From JAHEFU01 sp020440645 (GTDB taxonomy: Bacteria; 4484-113; JAFGCY01), in contig JAGRNR010000010.1 of the NCBI GenBank assembly GCA_020440645.1, positions 15,533 through 79,532 on the forward strand: a DNA stretch of 64,000 bases, given 5' to 3'. The translations under genes and the position numbers were made by a program. Each line of letters starts with the position of its first letter. Position 1 is the stretch's first letter. The notes beneath the pieces are model-generated. The model worked only from the letters and a program-made list of their open reading frames with translations, was not told where the DNA came from and did not search any database. Below are positions 52,604 through 61,275 of this stretch, piece after piece.

Positions 52604-54190
52604 ATGGAAAACGTGATGCAGATGCTGAGGGACTTCCTTGGCAGGATGACACCGACACAACGGATAGTGCTGGGAGTGGTGCCGCTGCTGGTGATTGTCA
52701 TCGGCGCTGTGCTGATCTACCGCGTGGTCGGCACGCCGCGGCAGAGCTTCCTGCTGTTCGCGGATACGGACCAGGCGGAGGCCGTCGAGGTGATGCAGTC
52801 GCTGGACGCCGACGGGGTGGAGTACATCGTCAGGCAGGACGGCGAGGAGATGAAGAGCTCCATCTACGTCTACGTCGACGACATTGCCAAGGTGGACATG
52901 ATGCGCATGCGCTACCACAACATGCTGCCCCACGGCTACGACCTGTTTGACAAGAACACGATGGGCCGGACCGACCGCATGCTCGAGATCGACATCCAGC
53001 GCGCGATGATCGGGGAGCTGGAGCGCACACTGTCCGTGATCAGCGGGGTGCAGAAGGCGCAGGTCTCGATCGACCGCGAGGGCGGCACGAGCTTCCTCGA
53101 CTACTCCGAGGCCACCGCTGGCATCAACCTGGTGATGCGCCCCGGGGCAACGCTCGGCCGCGACCAGGTGCTGGGTATCGCCGACTTCGTGCAGAGTGCA
53201 GTGCTGCACCTGCCGCGCGAGAACATCACGATCATCGACCAGAACGGCCTGAACCTGCTTGACAAGGTTGACAGCACGATCGGCAACGAGACCGAGCTGG
53301 TGCGAGAGCAGCAGAAACTTGCACACCAGCTCGAGCGCAACAAGGAACTGAAGCTGGAGGAGCACCTGCAGGGCATCTACGGCCGCAATGTCAGTGCATC
53401 CGTCAGCGTCGAGCTGGACTTTGACAAGATCAACGAAGTGGCAACGAAGTACGAGACACCAGTTGAAGGCTCAGAAGAGGGCCTCATTTCTGATTACACT
53501 GAGGAGCGAAACTATGAAAAGGGCATTTCTCTTTCCGCGGGTGGCTCGCCTGGGGTCGAATCGAATGATCCCGGCTACCCTGCTTACAATGCGGACCCGA
53601 ATGCCAGCGAGAAGCGTGCTGACAAGCTGGTGCAGAACTACAAGATCAATGAGCTCAAGCGAGATTACAACGTCGCACAGGGCAGCATAAGGCGCATGAC
53701 GGCATCCGTCACCATCAACATGGATGCCAAGGACTGGAGCGAGGACCAGGAGGAGGAGATCCGCCAGCTGGTGGCCGGCGTGATCGGCAGTGACTTCGCC
53801 CGCGGGGACACGATCTCGATCACTGCCATCAACCGCGGCGTGTTCGCGGAAGGCAAGGTCTCGCAGCAGGTGGCCAGCAGCCAGCGCACGCAGAACATGA
53901 ACCGCATCATCGGCTGGCTGATCGCCGTGCTGATGCTCGGCCTGATGTTCAGCATGGTGCGCGGGATGGTGGCTGCCTACCTGCCGAAGGACCCCGGCCT
54001 GATGCTCGCCACGGAGCCGCAGGTGCCGGGCGGCGAAGGAGCCTCGGACCGCGAGAACTACGTGCTGCGCAAGCTTGACGACCTCGACAGCAACAAGCAG
54101 GACCTGATGCGCGAGGAAATCGGCCGCATGATTGAAAACCGCCCTGACCAGGTGGTCGCACTGATCCGTACCTGGATCATGGAGGACTGA
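52604..54190 (+). CDS. fliF: Flagellar MS-ring protein FliF
   Basis: 528 aa. Two membrane segments (about 22-42 and 435-460) flank ring-building motifs. Conserved pieces: VEVMQSLDADGVEYIV, GYDLFDKNTMGRTD, QRAMIGELERTLSVISGVQKAQVSIDRE, NRxxxLKLEEHLQGIYG-type, and the C-terminal FliG-binding tail. GGCGGAAGAG upstream. It forms the inner-membrane base of the motor. Confidence 0.95.
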   Translation: MENVMQMLRDFLGRMTPTQRIVLGVVPLLVIVIGAVLIYRVVGTPRQSFLLFADTDQAEAVEVMQSLDADGVEYIVRQDGEEMKSSIYVYVDDIAKVDMMRMRYHNMLPHGYDLFDKNTMGRTDRMLEIDIQRAMIGELERTLSVISGVQKAQVSIDREGGTSFLDYSEATAGINLVMRPGATLGRDQVLGIADFVQSAVLHLPRENITIIDQNGLNLLDKVDSTIGNETELVREQQKLAHQLERNKELKLEEHLQGIYGRNVSASVSVELDFDKINEVATKYETPVEGSEEGLISDYTEERNYEKGISLSAGGSPGVESNDPGYPAYNADPNASEKRADKLVQNYKINELKRDYNVAQGSIRRMTASVTINMDAKDWSEDQEEEIRQLVAGVIGSDFARGDTISITAINRGVFAEGKVSQQVASSQRTQNMNRIIGWLIAVLMLGLMFSMVRGMVAAYLPKDPGLMLATEPQVPGGEGASDRENYVLRKLDDLDSNKQDLMREEIGRMIENRPDQVVALIRTWIMED

Positions 54191-55212
54191 TGACTGCCGA
54201 CAGAGCCATATCGGTATCGGAACTCAACGGCAAGCAGAAGGTTGCCATCCTCGTGATCGCGCTCGGGCAGGAGAACAGCGTCAAGCTGCTGCGCCTGCTG
54301 GGCGAGGAGGAGATCGAGGAGATCACGCTTGAGATCGCCAACTTCAAGAAGATCAGCCCGGACATGCAGGAGGAGATCCTGCAGGAGTTCTACAACCTGG
54401 CAATCGCCCAGGAGTACATCATGTCCGGCGGCGTGGACTACGCCCGCACGATCCTGAATGACGCGGTCGGCAGCAACAAGGCGGATGAGATCATCGGCAG
54501 GCTCTCGAGCTTCCTGCGCGTCTCCCCCTTCGACTTCCTCAAGCATACCGACCCCAAGCAGCTGCTGACCTTCATCTCGAATGAGCACCCGCAGACCATC
54601 TCACTGATCCTCTCCTACCTGGAGCCTTCCGACGCAGCCCCCGTGCTCGGCGGCCTGGCCCCCGAGGTGCAGGTGGACGTGGCACGCCGGCTTGCCAACA
54701 TGGACCGCTGCAGCCCGGAGGTGATCCGCGAGGTGGAACGGATCCTCGAGCAGAAGATCAGCTCCGTGATGACGACTGACATCCAGCAGACCGGCGGCGT
54801 GAAGTCGCTGGTCGAGGTGCTGAACCTGGTTGACCGTTCAACCGAGAAGGCGATCATGGAGAGCCTCGAGGACAGCGAACCGGAACTTGCCGACGAGGTC
54901 AAGCGCCTGATGTTCGTGTTCGAGGACATCAAGATGCTCGACGACCGTGCGATCCAGGCGGTGCTTGGGCAGACCGACAAGAAGGACCTGGCGCTGGCTC
55001 TCAAGAGCGTCGCCGAGGATGTGCGCATGAAGTGCATGAAGAACATGTCCCAGCGCGCAGCCCAGGCCCTTACCGAGGAAATGGAATTCATGGGCCCCGT
55101 GCGCCTCAAGGACGTGGAGGATGCCCAGCAGCGCATCGTGGCGGTGATCAGGCGCCTGGAGGAATCCGGCGAGATCATCATCGACCGCGGTGGCGAGAAC
55201 GCAATGATCTGA
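54190..55212 (+). CDS. fliG: Flagellar motor switch protein FliG
   Basis: 340 aa, all three domains. Start overlaps the fliF stop by one base (TGATG). N-terminal VAILVIALGQENSVKLLRLLGEEEIEEITLEI; middle EHPQTISLILSYLEPSDAAPVLGGLAPEVQVDVARRLA with the EHPQ motif; C-terminal MFVFEDIKMLDDRAIQAVLGQTDKKDLALALKSV and charged residues contacting MotA. It generates torque and switching. Confidence 0.96.
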   Translation: MTADRAISVSELNGKQKVAILVIALGQENSVKLLRLLGEEEIEEITLEIANFKKISPDMQEEILQEFYNLAIAQEYIMSGGVDYARTILNDAVGSNKADEIIGRLSSFLRVSPFDFLKHTDPKQLLTFISNEHPQTISLILSYLEPSDAAPVLGGLAPEVQVDVARRLANMDRCSPEVIREVERILEQKISSVMTTDIQQTGGVKSLVEVLNLVDRSTEKAIMESLEDSEPELADEVKRLMFVFEDIKMLDDRAIQAVLGQTDKKDLALALKSVAEDVRMKCMKNMSQRAAQALTEEMEFMGPVRLKDVEDAQQRIVAVIRRLEESGEIIIDRGGENAMI

Positions 55213-55236
55213 TGAGCCTGCCTGAAGCAGCCTGAC

Positions 55237-56088
55237 ATGGAAAGCACACACTGGGAACAGCAGGAGAAGGTGGTCCTCAAGGGGGAGAAGCTGCGCAAGG
55301 GCAGCCCGCTTGTGATCACCGGCCGGGACAGCGAGCAGCGTCGCCGCAGCGAGGCGGAGGACCTGCGCAGCAAGTTCGAGCAGCCGCTGCGTGATTCCCG
55401 TGAACAGGAACAGGCTGCCGGCGTGCTTGGCCAGGCGGAGGAACAGGCCCGCAAGCTGCTGGAACTGACCAGGCAGCAGGCCCAGCAGCTGATGGCGGAA
55501 GCCCGCCTCGAGGTCCAGCAGCTGCGGGAGCAGGCCGAGGCCGAGGCGCAGCAGCTGCGCGAGTCCATCGAGCCAGCGGTCCGTGCCGAACTGGAGGAGC
55601 AGTACCGCAAGCGCTTCGCCGATGCACTGGCTTCCGTTGGCATGGCCGCTGATGCACTGGAGCAGGGCCGCAACGAACTGCTGGCCTCGCTGGAACTGCC
55701 CGCCTTCGAGATGGTGAGCTTCATAACGCAGCGCCTGCTGATGGCGGAGATGGACCGCAGCCCGCAGTACCTGATCGGCCTGATCCGCAATGGGCTGGCC
55801 CTGCTCAGTGAGGGCCGCGATGTCAGCCTGCGGCTCAGTCCGCAGACTGTTGCCATGATCGAGGCAGACCCGCAGCTGTCCGCCGCTGTCAACTCCGGCC
55901 GCAAGCGCGGACAGTCACTATCGATCGAGGCCGACACCAACCTCAGTGGCAACGCGTTCCGGCTGCTGACGGACGGCGGCGAGGTCGCGTTTGACCTTGA
56001 CGAGACTCTCGGGCGGCTGGACCAGCTGCTGTCCCGCCAGCTGTTCCCGGCCCAGCTTGGCAGCGAACTGGATGATGGCAATGGCTGA
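55237..56088 (+). CDS. fliH: Flagellar export regulator FliH
   Basis: 283 aa. A long coiled coil rich in Gln, Glu and Ala (about 60-125, EEQARKLLELTRQQAQQLMAEA) precedes a C-terminal V-ATPase subunit E-like domain (LRLSPQTVAMIEADPQLSAAV). It binds and restrains the FliI ATPase. Position between fliG and fliI supports the call. The start is not certain because no SD is seen. Confidence 0.88.
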   Translation: MESTHWEQQEKVVLKGEKLRKGSPLVITGRDSEQRRRSEAEDLRSKFEQPLRDSREQEQAAGVLGQAEEQARKLLELTRQQAQQLMAEARLEVQQLREQAEAEAQQLRESIEPAVRAELEEQYRKRFADALASVGMAADALEQGRNELLASLELPAFEMVSFITQRLLMAEMDRSPQYLIGLIRNGLALLSEGRDVSLRLSPQTVAMIEADPQLSAAVNSGRKRGQSLSIEADTNLSGNAFRLLTDGGEVAFDLDETLGRLDQLLSRQLFPAQLGSELDDGNG

Positions 56089-57412
56089 CCGCGGGATCTA
56101 CAGCAGCGCGATTTCACTGGCAGCGACGATTGAGCCGCTGCAGCGCCGCGGGGTGGTGCGCCGGGTGACAGGCTCGATCGTCGAGGTTTCCTGCCCGCCG
56201 GTGTTCATCGGCGAGATCTGCCACCTGCACAACAGCCGGCTGGAGAAGCCGCTGCCCTGTGAGGTGATCGGCGTGCGTGACAACCTCGCGATGCTGATGC
56301 CCTACGACTACTCAACCGACATCAGTGTCGGCACCGTGGTGACGACCACCGGCCGCGGCTTCGAGCTGCCGGTGCACCGGGGCTGGCTCGGGCGCGTGGT
56401 GGATGGGCTGGGCCGCCCGATTGATGGCAAGGGGCCGCTGCCCCACGGACCGGGCCAGAATGTCAACCGACCGGCGCCCTCCCCGCTCAGCCGCCCGCGC
56501 ATCCATGAAGCCGTCTCCAGCGGTGTGCGCAGCATTGACTGCTTCACGACCTGGGGCAAGGGCCAGCGCCTCGGCGTGATGGCCGGCAGCGGCGTCGGCA
56601 AGAGCACCCTGTTCGGCATGATCGCACGCAGCGCTGACATCGATGTCAACGTGATCGGCCTGATCGGCGAGCGCGGCCGTGAGGTGAAGGAATTCATTGA
56701 GCGCGACCTCGGCGAGGAGGGGCTGCGGCGCAGCGTGATCGTGGCGGTGCCAAGCAACGAGAGCCCGCTGATGCGGCTCAAGGGCAGCCAGGTGACGATG
56801 AGCATCGCGGAGTTCTTCCGTGACAGCGGCAAGGACGTGCTCCTGATGATGGACAGCCTGACGCGCTTCGCCTATGCCCAGCGCGAACTGAGCCTGAGCC
56901 TCGGCGAGCCACCGACCACCCGTGGCTACACCCCGAGCGTCTACGCCGAGATCCCGCGCCTCTGCGAGCGGGCCGGGATTGACGAGAACGGCTCGATCAC
57001 CGCGCTGTTCACCGTGCTCGTGGAGGGTGACGACCACAATGAGCCGGTTGCCGACATCGTGCGCAGCGTGCTGGACGGGCACATCGTGCTCAGCCGCAAG
57101 CTGGCGACGCAGGGGCACTACCCGCCTGTCGACGTGCTCGAGAGTGTCAGCCGCGTGATGACTGACGTGGTTGACGACGAACTGATGCAGGCGGCGGCCT
57201 GGGCCCGCCAGGTACTGGCCGTGCACCGCGAGGCGGAGGACCTGATCAACATCGGCGCCTACAAGAGCGGCAACAGCCCGCGGATTGACAACGCGCTGGA
57301 GAACATCGAGGCCGTGAAGGAGTTCCTGCGGCAGGACCTCAGGGAAAGCTCCAGCTACAACGAGGCAAAATCGCGGTTAATCGCGCTGGCTGCCGCCGGC
57401 AAGCAGCTATAA
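56081..57412 (+). CDS. fliI: Flagellum-specific ATPase FliI
   Basis: 443 aa from ATG 56081 (56072 and 56075 are possible). F1-beta-like hexameric ATPase of the export apparatus. Walker A GSGVGKST at about 169-176, IGERGREVKEFIE, Walker B LLMMDSLTRFAYAQRE, and GEPPTTRGYTPSV. It overlaps fliH by 8 bp. Confidence 0.96.
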   Translation: MADRGIYSSAISLAATIEPLQRRGVVRRVTGSIVEVSCPPVFIGEICHLHNSRLEKPLPCEVIGVRDNLAMLMPYDYSTDISVGTVVTTTGRGFELPVHRGWLGRVVDGLGRPIDGKGPLPHGPGQNVNRPAPSPLSRPRIHEAVSSGVRSIDCFTTWGKGQRLGVMAGSGVGKSTLFGMIARSADIDVNVIGLIGERGREVKEFIERDLGEEGLRRSVIVAVPSNESPLMRLKGSQVTMSIAEFFRDSGKDVLLMMDSLTRFAYAQRELSLSLGEPPTTRGYTPSVYAEIPRLCERAGIDENGSITALFTVLVEGDDHNEPVADIVRSVLDGHIVLSRKLATQGHYPPVDVLESVSRVMTDVVDDELMQAAAWARQVLAVHREAEDLINIGAYKSGNSPRIDNALENIEAVKEFLRQDLRESSSYNEAKSRLIALAAAGKQL

Positions 57413-57454
57413 ATTACTGGCAGGAATGCACGCAAAGGTGCCGGGAGATTACTG

Positions 57455-57898
57455 ATGAAGAGATTCAGCTACCGCTTCGAGGGACTGCAGAACGTCCGCG
57501 GTATTGAACTTGACAACCTGAGGATGGATATGCGAAGCATCGAGCACCAGCTTGAACTGGCCCAGCTGCAGCTGCACGAGATGCAGGCCGAGCTGGAGAC
57601 TTCCTACGAGGAGATCGCACGCCTGCGCGCTTCGCGCGGCGGCACCGTGATGCTGGAGAGCCTCAATGGCTACACCGCGCTGCTGCGCCACAGGCTGCAG
57701 GAGCAGAACGGACTGATCGCCCGCCGGCAGCACGAGCTGGAGCAGGCCCGCCTGCGGGTCAGCGAAAAACACCGCGAAACCAAGGTGCTAGAGAAGCACC
57801 GCGAACAACAGTTCGGCATCTACCTGCAGGACATGGAGCGCGACATGCAACGCGAGATGGACGAGTCCGCCGGGAACATGGGCAACCAGCTGGACTGA
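57455..57898 (+). CDS. fliJ: Flagellar export chaperone FliJ
   Basis: 147 aa, wholly coiled coil, with FliJ start MKRFSYRFEGLQNVRGIE. GGGAG lies 7 nt before the ATG. Last recognisable gene of the operon. Confidence 0.88.
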   Translation: MKRFSYRFEGLQNVRGIELDNLRMDMRSIEHQLELAQLQLHEMQAELETSYEEIARLRASRGGTVMLESLNGYTALLRHRLQEQNGLIARRQHELEQARLRVSEKHRETKVLEKHREQQFGIYLQDMERDMQREMDESAGNMGNQLD

Positions 57899-58003
57899 TC
57901 CGCAGATCCATCGTTCCCTCTCCTGAAAGATTCACTGCCCCTTGACCCAACTAGCGGGATTGAGGCCTGCCGTTCCAAGTCAGGATGCCCCCCGTCAAGG
58001 TAG

Positions 58004-58026
58004 ACAATAGGGAGGCCTATTGTTTG
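58004..58026 (+). terminator. Hairpin after fliJ
   Basis: ACAATAGG-GAGG-CCTATTGT (58004-58023) followed by TTGG. The stem is AT-rich and the T-tract short, so it is a weak terminator or an attenuator before the small ORF. Confidence 0.45.
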
Positions 58027-58064
58027 GCAATTGAGCCGGAATTCCAGTACATCTGAGGAACGAC

Positions 58065-58232
58065 ATGGACGGAGATGCAGAGACCAGGGAGGATTTGCAG
58101 CAGCTGGTGGATGAGCTGAAGGATGACCTGCGCGAGGTCTACCAGTACTACCATGGCGACCCGCCACACCTGCAGAAGATCTTCGACAGGTGGTTCCCGG
58201 ATGGCCCACTGTCCTCCTATCCCTTCGGCTGA
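58065..58232 (+). CDS. 55-aa acidic small protein
   Basis: ATG 58065 preceded by GAGGA 5 nt upstream. It encodes MDGDAETREDLQQLVDELKD, then DLREVYQYYHGDPPHLQKIF and a WFPDGPLSSYPFG end. It is an amphipathic, acidic helix followed by an aromatic tail. I do not recognise a family. The strong SD, good codon use and position just behind fliJ support a real gene, possibly a flagellar accessory or chaperone. Confidence 0.6.
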   Translation: MDGDAETREDLQQLVDELKDDLREVYQYYHGDPPHLQKIFDRWFPDGPLSSYPFG

Positions 58233-58382
58233 ACAGCACAAGCAGTCCGCTCATTCAGAACATGTCAGGCTCGGCTGGTGTCCCTATACTGTGGTCACCG
58301 AATGCTTCCGGCCTGCCCCAAGCCATATAATCTCGGCGGGAACAGGCCACTGATTTGCTGGTCACTAGTTCCGGGGATTGAT

Positions 58383-59465
58383 ATGAAACACTTCACAAGC
58401 AAACTGATGCTGCTGGCCTGCCTGCTGCTGGCCACCTTGCAGCCGGCCGCAGCCCAGCAGGACTTCCTGCCGGATGACGCCGGATCCGTCGGCATGGTCA
58501 AGGGCACGGAAATGAGCAAGAACGAATTCCGTGCGCGGGCCTACACCCAGATGCTGGCTGCCGCGGTCTGCGCCCATGCCTTCTACCTGGAGAACAACCA
58601 GCTGCCGGTGGACTTCTATGAGCTGTACAACTCCGGCGCATGGAACTTCGACCTGCAGAACATTTTCACCGGCGCTCCGATAGACTCCGTCTACTACGAC
58701 CCGCAGACCGTCGGCAAGACCAACATCCCGAGTCCCGGGCTGATGGCTGAGCTGCGTCCGCTGGACACCAGCCCGCCGCTCTTGCCGCCTTCCGGCCCGC
58801 AGGACCCGGACAACCCGCTGATCACCCCGATGGTGGTCAACAGCAACCCGCTGCGAGTCGATCCGTATGATGTGCCTGCCCCGGCCCCCGGCGACATCCT
58901 CTACTACACCAACGGCAGCATGCTGCAGATGGTGGTGTTCGCCCCCGACGGTACCTTCGTCGAATACGTGCAGACCTCACCGGACCAGCGCTGGCTGAGC
59001 ATCATGAGCGTCAACTCAGCCGAGTATGAATGGCCCTTCGATGTCTACACGGCTCAGGTGCTGCTGTTCACTGAGGAGCTGCTGCCGCAGTACTACAGCC
59101 TCTACAAGTACATGTCCGACCAGGGCCAGGTAGAGCGCCACCGCTACCCGACGATGGATGCCGCCCAGCGCATCCAGATGGCCGCCGAGCTCGGGATCAC
59201 GATCTGGAACCCATACAGCAAGCGCCCGATCGAAACCAGCGATGTCCCGTCCCGCGGTGACTTCCTCGTGCTGACCGGTGCCCCGCCCACGCCGCTGATC
59301 ATCACGATCGAGGGTGACCGCGAGTTCACCCTGGCTCAGGCGATTGACACCGTCGGCAACGCCCCCGGCAGCTCGAACCCGATCTTCGGCGCGCCCGGAG
59401 GCAAGTCCGGCAAGGAAGAAAAGCCCAAGCGCAAGAGCAAGCACGGCTCATTCGGCGGACGCTGA
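58383..59465 (+). CDS. Exported protein of unknown function
   Basis: 360 aa from ATG 58383, which starts a signal peptide (KLMLLACLLLATLQPAAAQ). The next part (FRARAYTQMLAAAVCAHAFYLENNQLPVDFYELYNSGAWNF) resembles the globular part of type II pseudopilins, where short peptides are sampled along a text-like order, but lacks the pilin helix. A Pro-rich middle and a Lys-rich tail (KSGKEEKPKRKSKHGSF) follow. TATAAT at 58326-58331 is a likely -10 with a leader of about 45 nt. Confidence 0.75.
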   Translation: MKHFTSKLMLLACLLLATLQPAAAQQDFLPDDAGSVGMVKGTEMSKNEFRARAYTQMLAAAVCAHAFYLENNQLPVDFYELYNSGAWNFDLQNIFTGAPIDSVYYDPQTVGKTNIPSPGLMAELRPLDTSPPLLPPSGPQDPDNPLITPMVVNSNPLRVDPYDVPAPAPGDILYYTNGSMLQMVVFAPDGTFVEYVQTSPDQRWLSIMSVNSAEYEWPFDVYTAQVLLFTEELLPQYYSLYKYMSDQGQVERHRYPTMDAAQRIQMAAELGITIWNPYSKRPIETSDVPSRGDFLVLTGAPPTPLIITIEGDREFTLAQAIDTVGNAPGSSNPIFGAPGGKSGKEEKPKRKSKHGSFGGR

Positions 59466-59495
59466 GCAGCGGCCTGTAAGATAATGCCCTGCACA

Positions 59496-59514
59496 TGCGG
59501 ATAGGCTATCCGCA
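59496..59514 (+). promoter_or_regulatory. Perfect palindrome upstream of mrp
   Basis: TGCGGATAG-G-CTATCCGCA lies between GATAAT (59480-59485, possible -10) and the SD/ATG at 59524. Likely an operator or a 5' hairpin. Confidence 0.45.
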
Positions 59515-59523
59515 GGGAGCTTT

Positions 59524-60717
59524 ATGAGCGATACACAGGGCAACACACCAACGAGAGCCGGCAGCAAGACGCTGCAGGTGCTTGACGCCATCCGCAGCAT
59601 CGAACTGGACGGCACTGACCGCGACATGGTCGCACTCGGCATGTTCAAGGACCTGCGCATCCGCGAGGGTGTGGTCGAGTTCACGCTGGTGATCCCGCCG
59701 GGTTACAGCTTCGTCCCCGAGGAAATGGAGGAGGCGATCGCCGAGCGCTTCAACGAGCTCGGCTGGGTGACCGAGATGGCCATGTCAGTGCGCGATGAGT
59801 CGAAGACCACCGCGCAGGTGCCGCAGGGAGCCGGTGCTGCCCCGCCTCCCCCGCCGCAGCCACAGGCCGCCGATGGGCACCGCCCGCTCAATGTCGGCGG
59901 GGAACCGGTGGCTGAAGGCGAGAACCCCGTCCCCGGCGTGAAGCATGTGATCGCCGTCGGCTCCGGCAAGGGTGGCGTCGGCAAGAGCACGGTCAGCGTC
60001 AACCTGGCGCTGGCGCTGGCGGACATCGGTTATAGGGTGGGCCTGCTGGACGTGGATGTGTACGGCCCATCCATCCCGCTGATGCTGGGCGTGGACGGCC
60101 ATCCACTGATCAACGCCAAGCAGAAGCTCGTCCCCAATGAGAAGCACAACCTGAAGATCATGAGCATGGGCTTCCTTCTGAAGCCCAACCAGGCCGTCGT
60201 GTGGCGCGGTCCGATGGTGCATGGCGTCGTCAAGCAGTTCCTGCAGGACGTGGACTGGGGCGAACTGGACTTCCTGATCGTGGACCTGCCGCCGGGCACC
60301 GGTGACGCCCCGCTGTCGCTGACGCAGTCCCTGCCGCTGACCGCCACGGTGCTGGTCACCACGCCACAGGAGGTCGCCGCCAGCGTGGCTGCCAAGGCGA
60401 TGACGATGTTCGAGCGGATGGGCATCCGCACCCTGGGCGTAATCGAGAACATGAGCTACTTCATCTGCCCGAGCTGCGAGACCGCGACTGACATCTTCGA
60501 CCGTGGCGGTGGCAAGCTCCTGGCCAGTGATGCCGGCGTACCCTTCCTCGGGGAGATTCCGCTGGATGTGCGCATGCGCAAGGGCAGCGATGTGGGCGAG
60601 CCGCTGATGGCGCAGTTCCCGGAAAGTGAGCTGGCTGAGCGCTTCAGGGAGATTGCGCTCCGGCTGGCGGGTGTATTGGGCGCACAGGTCGGGACCACGG
60701 AAGCCGGCGAGGGCTAA
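59524..60717 (+). CDS. mrp: Mrp/NBP35 family iron-sulfur carrier ATPase
   Basis: 397 aa. N-terminal MIP18/DUF59 domain (about 15-95), a Pro/Gln linker, then a deviant Walker A P-loop GSGKGGVGKST (about 146-156), DVDVYGPSIPLMLG, DLPPGTGDAPLS and the C-terminal cluster-binding CPSC pair in YFICPSCETATDIF. It holds and transfers Fe-S clusters to apoproteins in the cytosol. AGGGAG precedes the ATG. It is 4 bp from the convergent thioredoxin-like gene. Confidence 0.95.
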   Translation: MSDTQGNTPTRAGSKTLQVLDAIRSIELDGTDRDMVALGMFKDLRIREGVVEFTLVIPPGYSFVPEEMEEAIAERFNELGWVTEMAMSVRDESKTTAQVPQGAGAAPPPPPQPQAADGHRPLNVGGEPVAEGENPVPGVKHVIAVGSGKGGVGKSTVSVNLALALADIGYRVGLLDVDVYGPSIPLMLGVDGHPLINAKQKLVPNEKHNLKIMSMGFLLKPNQAVVWRGPMVHGVVKQFLQDVDWGELDFLIVDLPPGTGDAPLSLTQSLPLTATVLVTTPQEVAASVAAKAMTMFERMGIRTLGVIENMSYFICPSCETATDIFDRGGGKLLASDAGVPFLGEIPLDVRMRKGSDVGEPLMAQFPESELAERFREIALRLAGVLGAQVGTTEAGEG

Positions 60718-60721
60718 TGCG

Positions 60722-61054
60722 CTACTTCTTCAGCTGCAGTACCTGCTCGAGCCGGTCCGTCAGCTTCTCCTTGGTGAGTGCGCCAATGAAGCGGTCCACC
60801 ACGCGGCCATTGCGGAAGTAAAGGTAGGTCGGGATCGACAGCACGCCGTAGTGGTTCAGCGAATTGCGCGAACTGTCCGCATCCACGAGTGCGAACTCCA
60901 CCACGCTGTCATACTGCCGTGCCAGCTCCTCCAGCACGGGGTACATCGCACGTGAGGGCTTGGACCAGGCGGCGGTGAAGGCCACCAGCGCAGGCGTGCG
61001 AGACTTCTGCAGGAAGTCTGGCAGGCTGCGATCGTTGAGTTCAGTCAGCTTCAT
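60722..61054 (-). CDS. Thioredoxin-fold protein lacking the active-site cysteines
   Basis: 110 aa from ATG 61054 (MKLTELNDRSLPDFL). Full thioredoxin fold: VAFTAAWSKPSRAMYPVLEELA, VDADSSRNSLNHYGVLSIPTYLYFRNG with the cis-Pro, and a C-terminal helix. The usual WCxPC is WSKPS, so both cysteines are Ser and no disulfide chemistry is possible. A scaffold or chaperone role is likelier. An in-frame start at 61114 would place the first 20 residues in a structured spacer. Confidence 0.88.
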   Translation of the reverse strand: MKLTELNDRSLPDFLQKSRTPALVAFTAAWSKPSRAMYPVLEELARQYDSVVEFALVDADSSRNSLNHYGVLSIPTYLYFRNGRVVDRFIGALTKEKLTDRLEQVLQLKK

Positions 61055-61065
61055 GGGAAGGAAGA

Positions 61066-61222
61066 ACGTGCCCCCGGAATACCGTTGTACCACTCGCGAA
61101 GAGAACCTTCGCATAGGTGGGAAGCTCGCTGAGCGCTGGGGTTACAGCCTCTGGACTCTGCCTCCCGAAAGAGACTTACGGTTCGACGCAATATGGCCTT
61201 GTCGCATACCCCCGGGGCACGT
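61066..61222 (-). other. Structured spacer enclosed by a long stem, upstream of the thioredoxin-like gene
   Basis: ACGTGCCCC (61214-61222 complement) and GGGGCACGT (61066-61074 complement) form 9 perfect base pairs enclosing 139 nt with further stems (GCGAAG/CTTCGC, ACCGT/ACGGT, GCTC/GAGC). It ends 11 nt before ATG 61054. It may be a structured leader or a separate small RNA; I could not match it to 6S, SRP, tmRNA or RNase P. Confidence 0.35.
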
Positions 61223-61275
61223 ACAAGCATTTTACCCGAGGATGCGCTGCTGTGTATCCTCCCGCCAGCCGGCCA

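Noticed and set aside
61066..61222. 6S RNA assignment
   Set aside because: A GGGTTACAGCC-like string and a closing stem are suggestive, but the internal layout and the position of that string do not fit 6S RNA.
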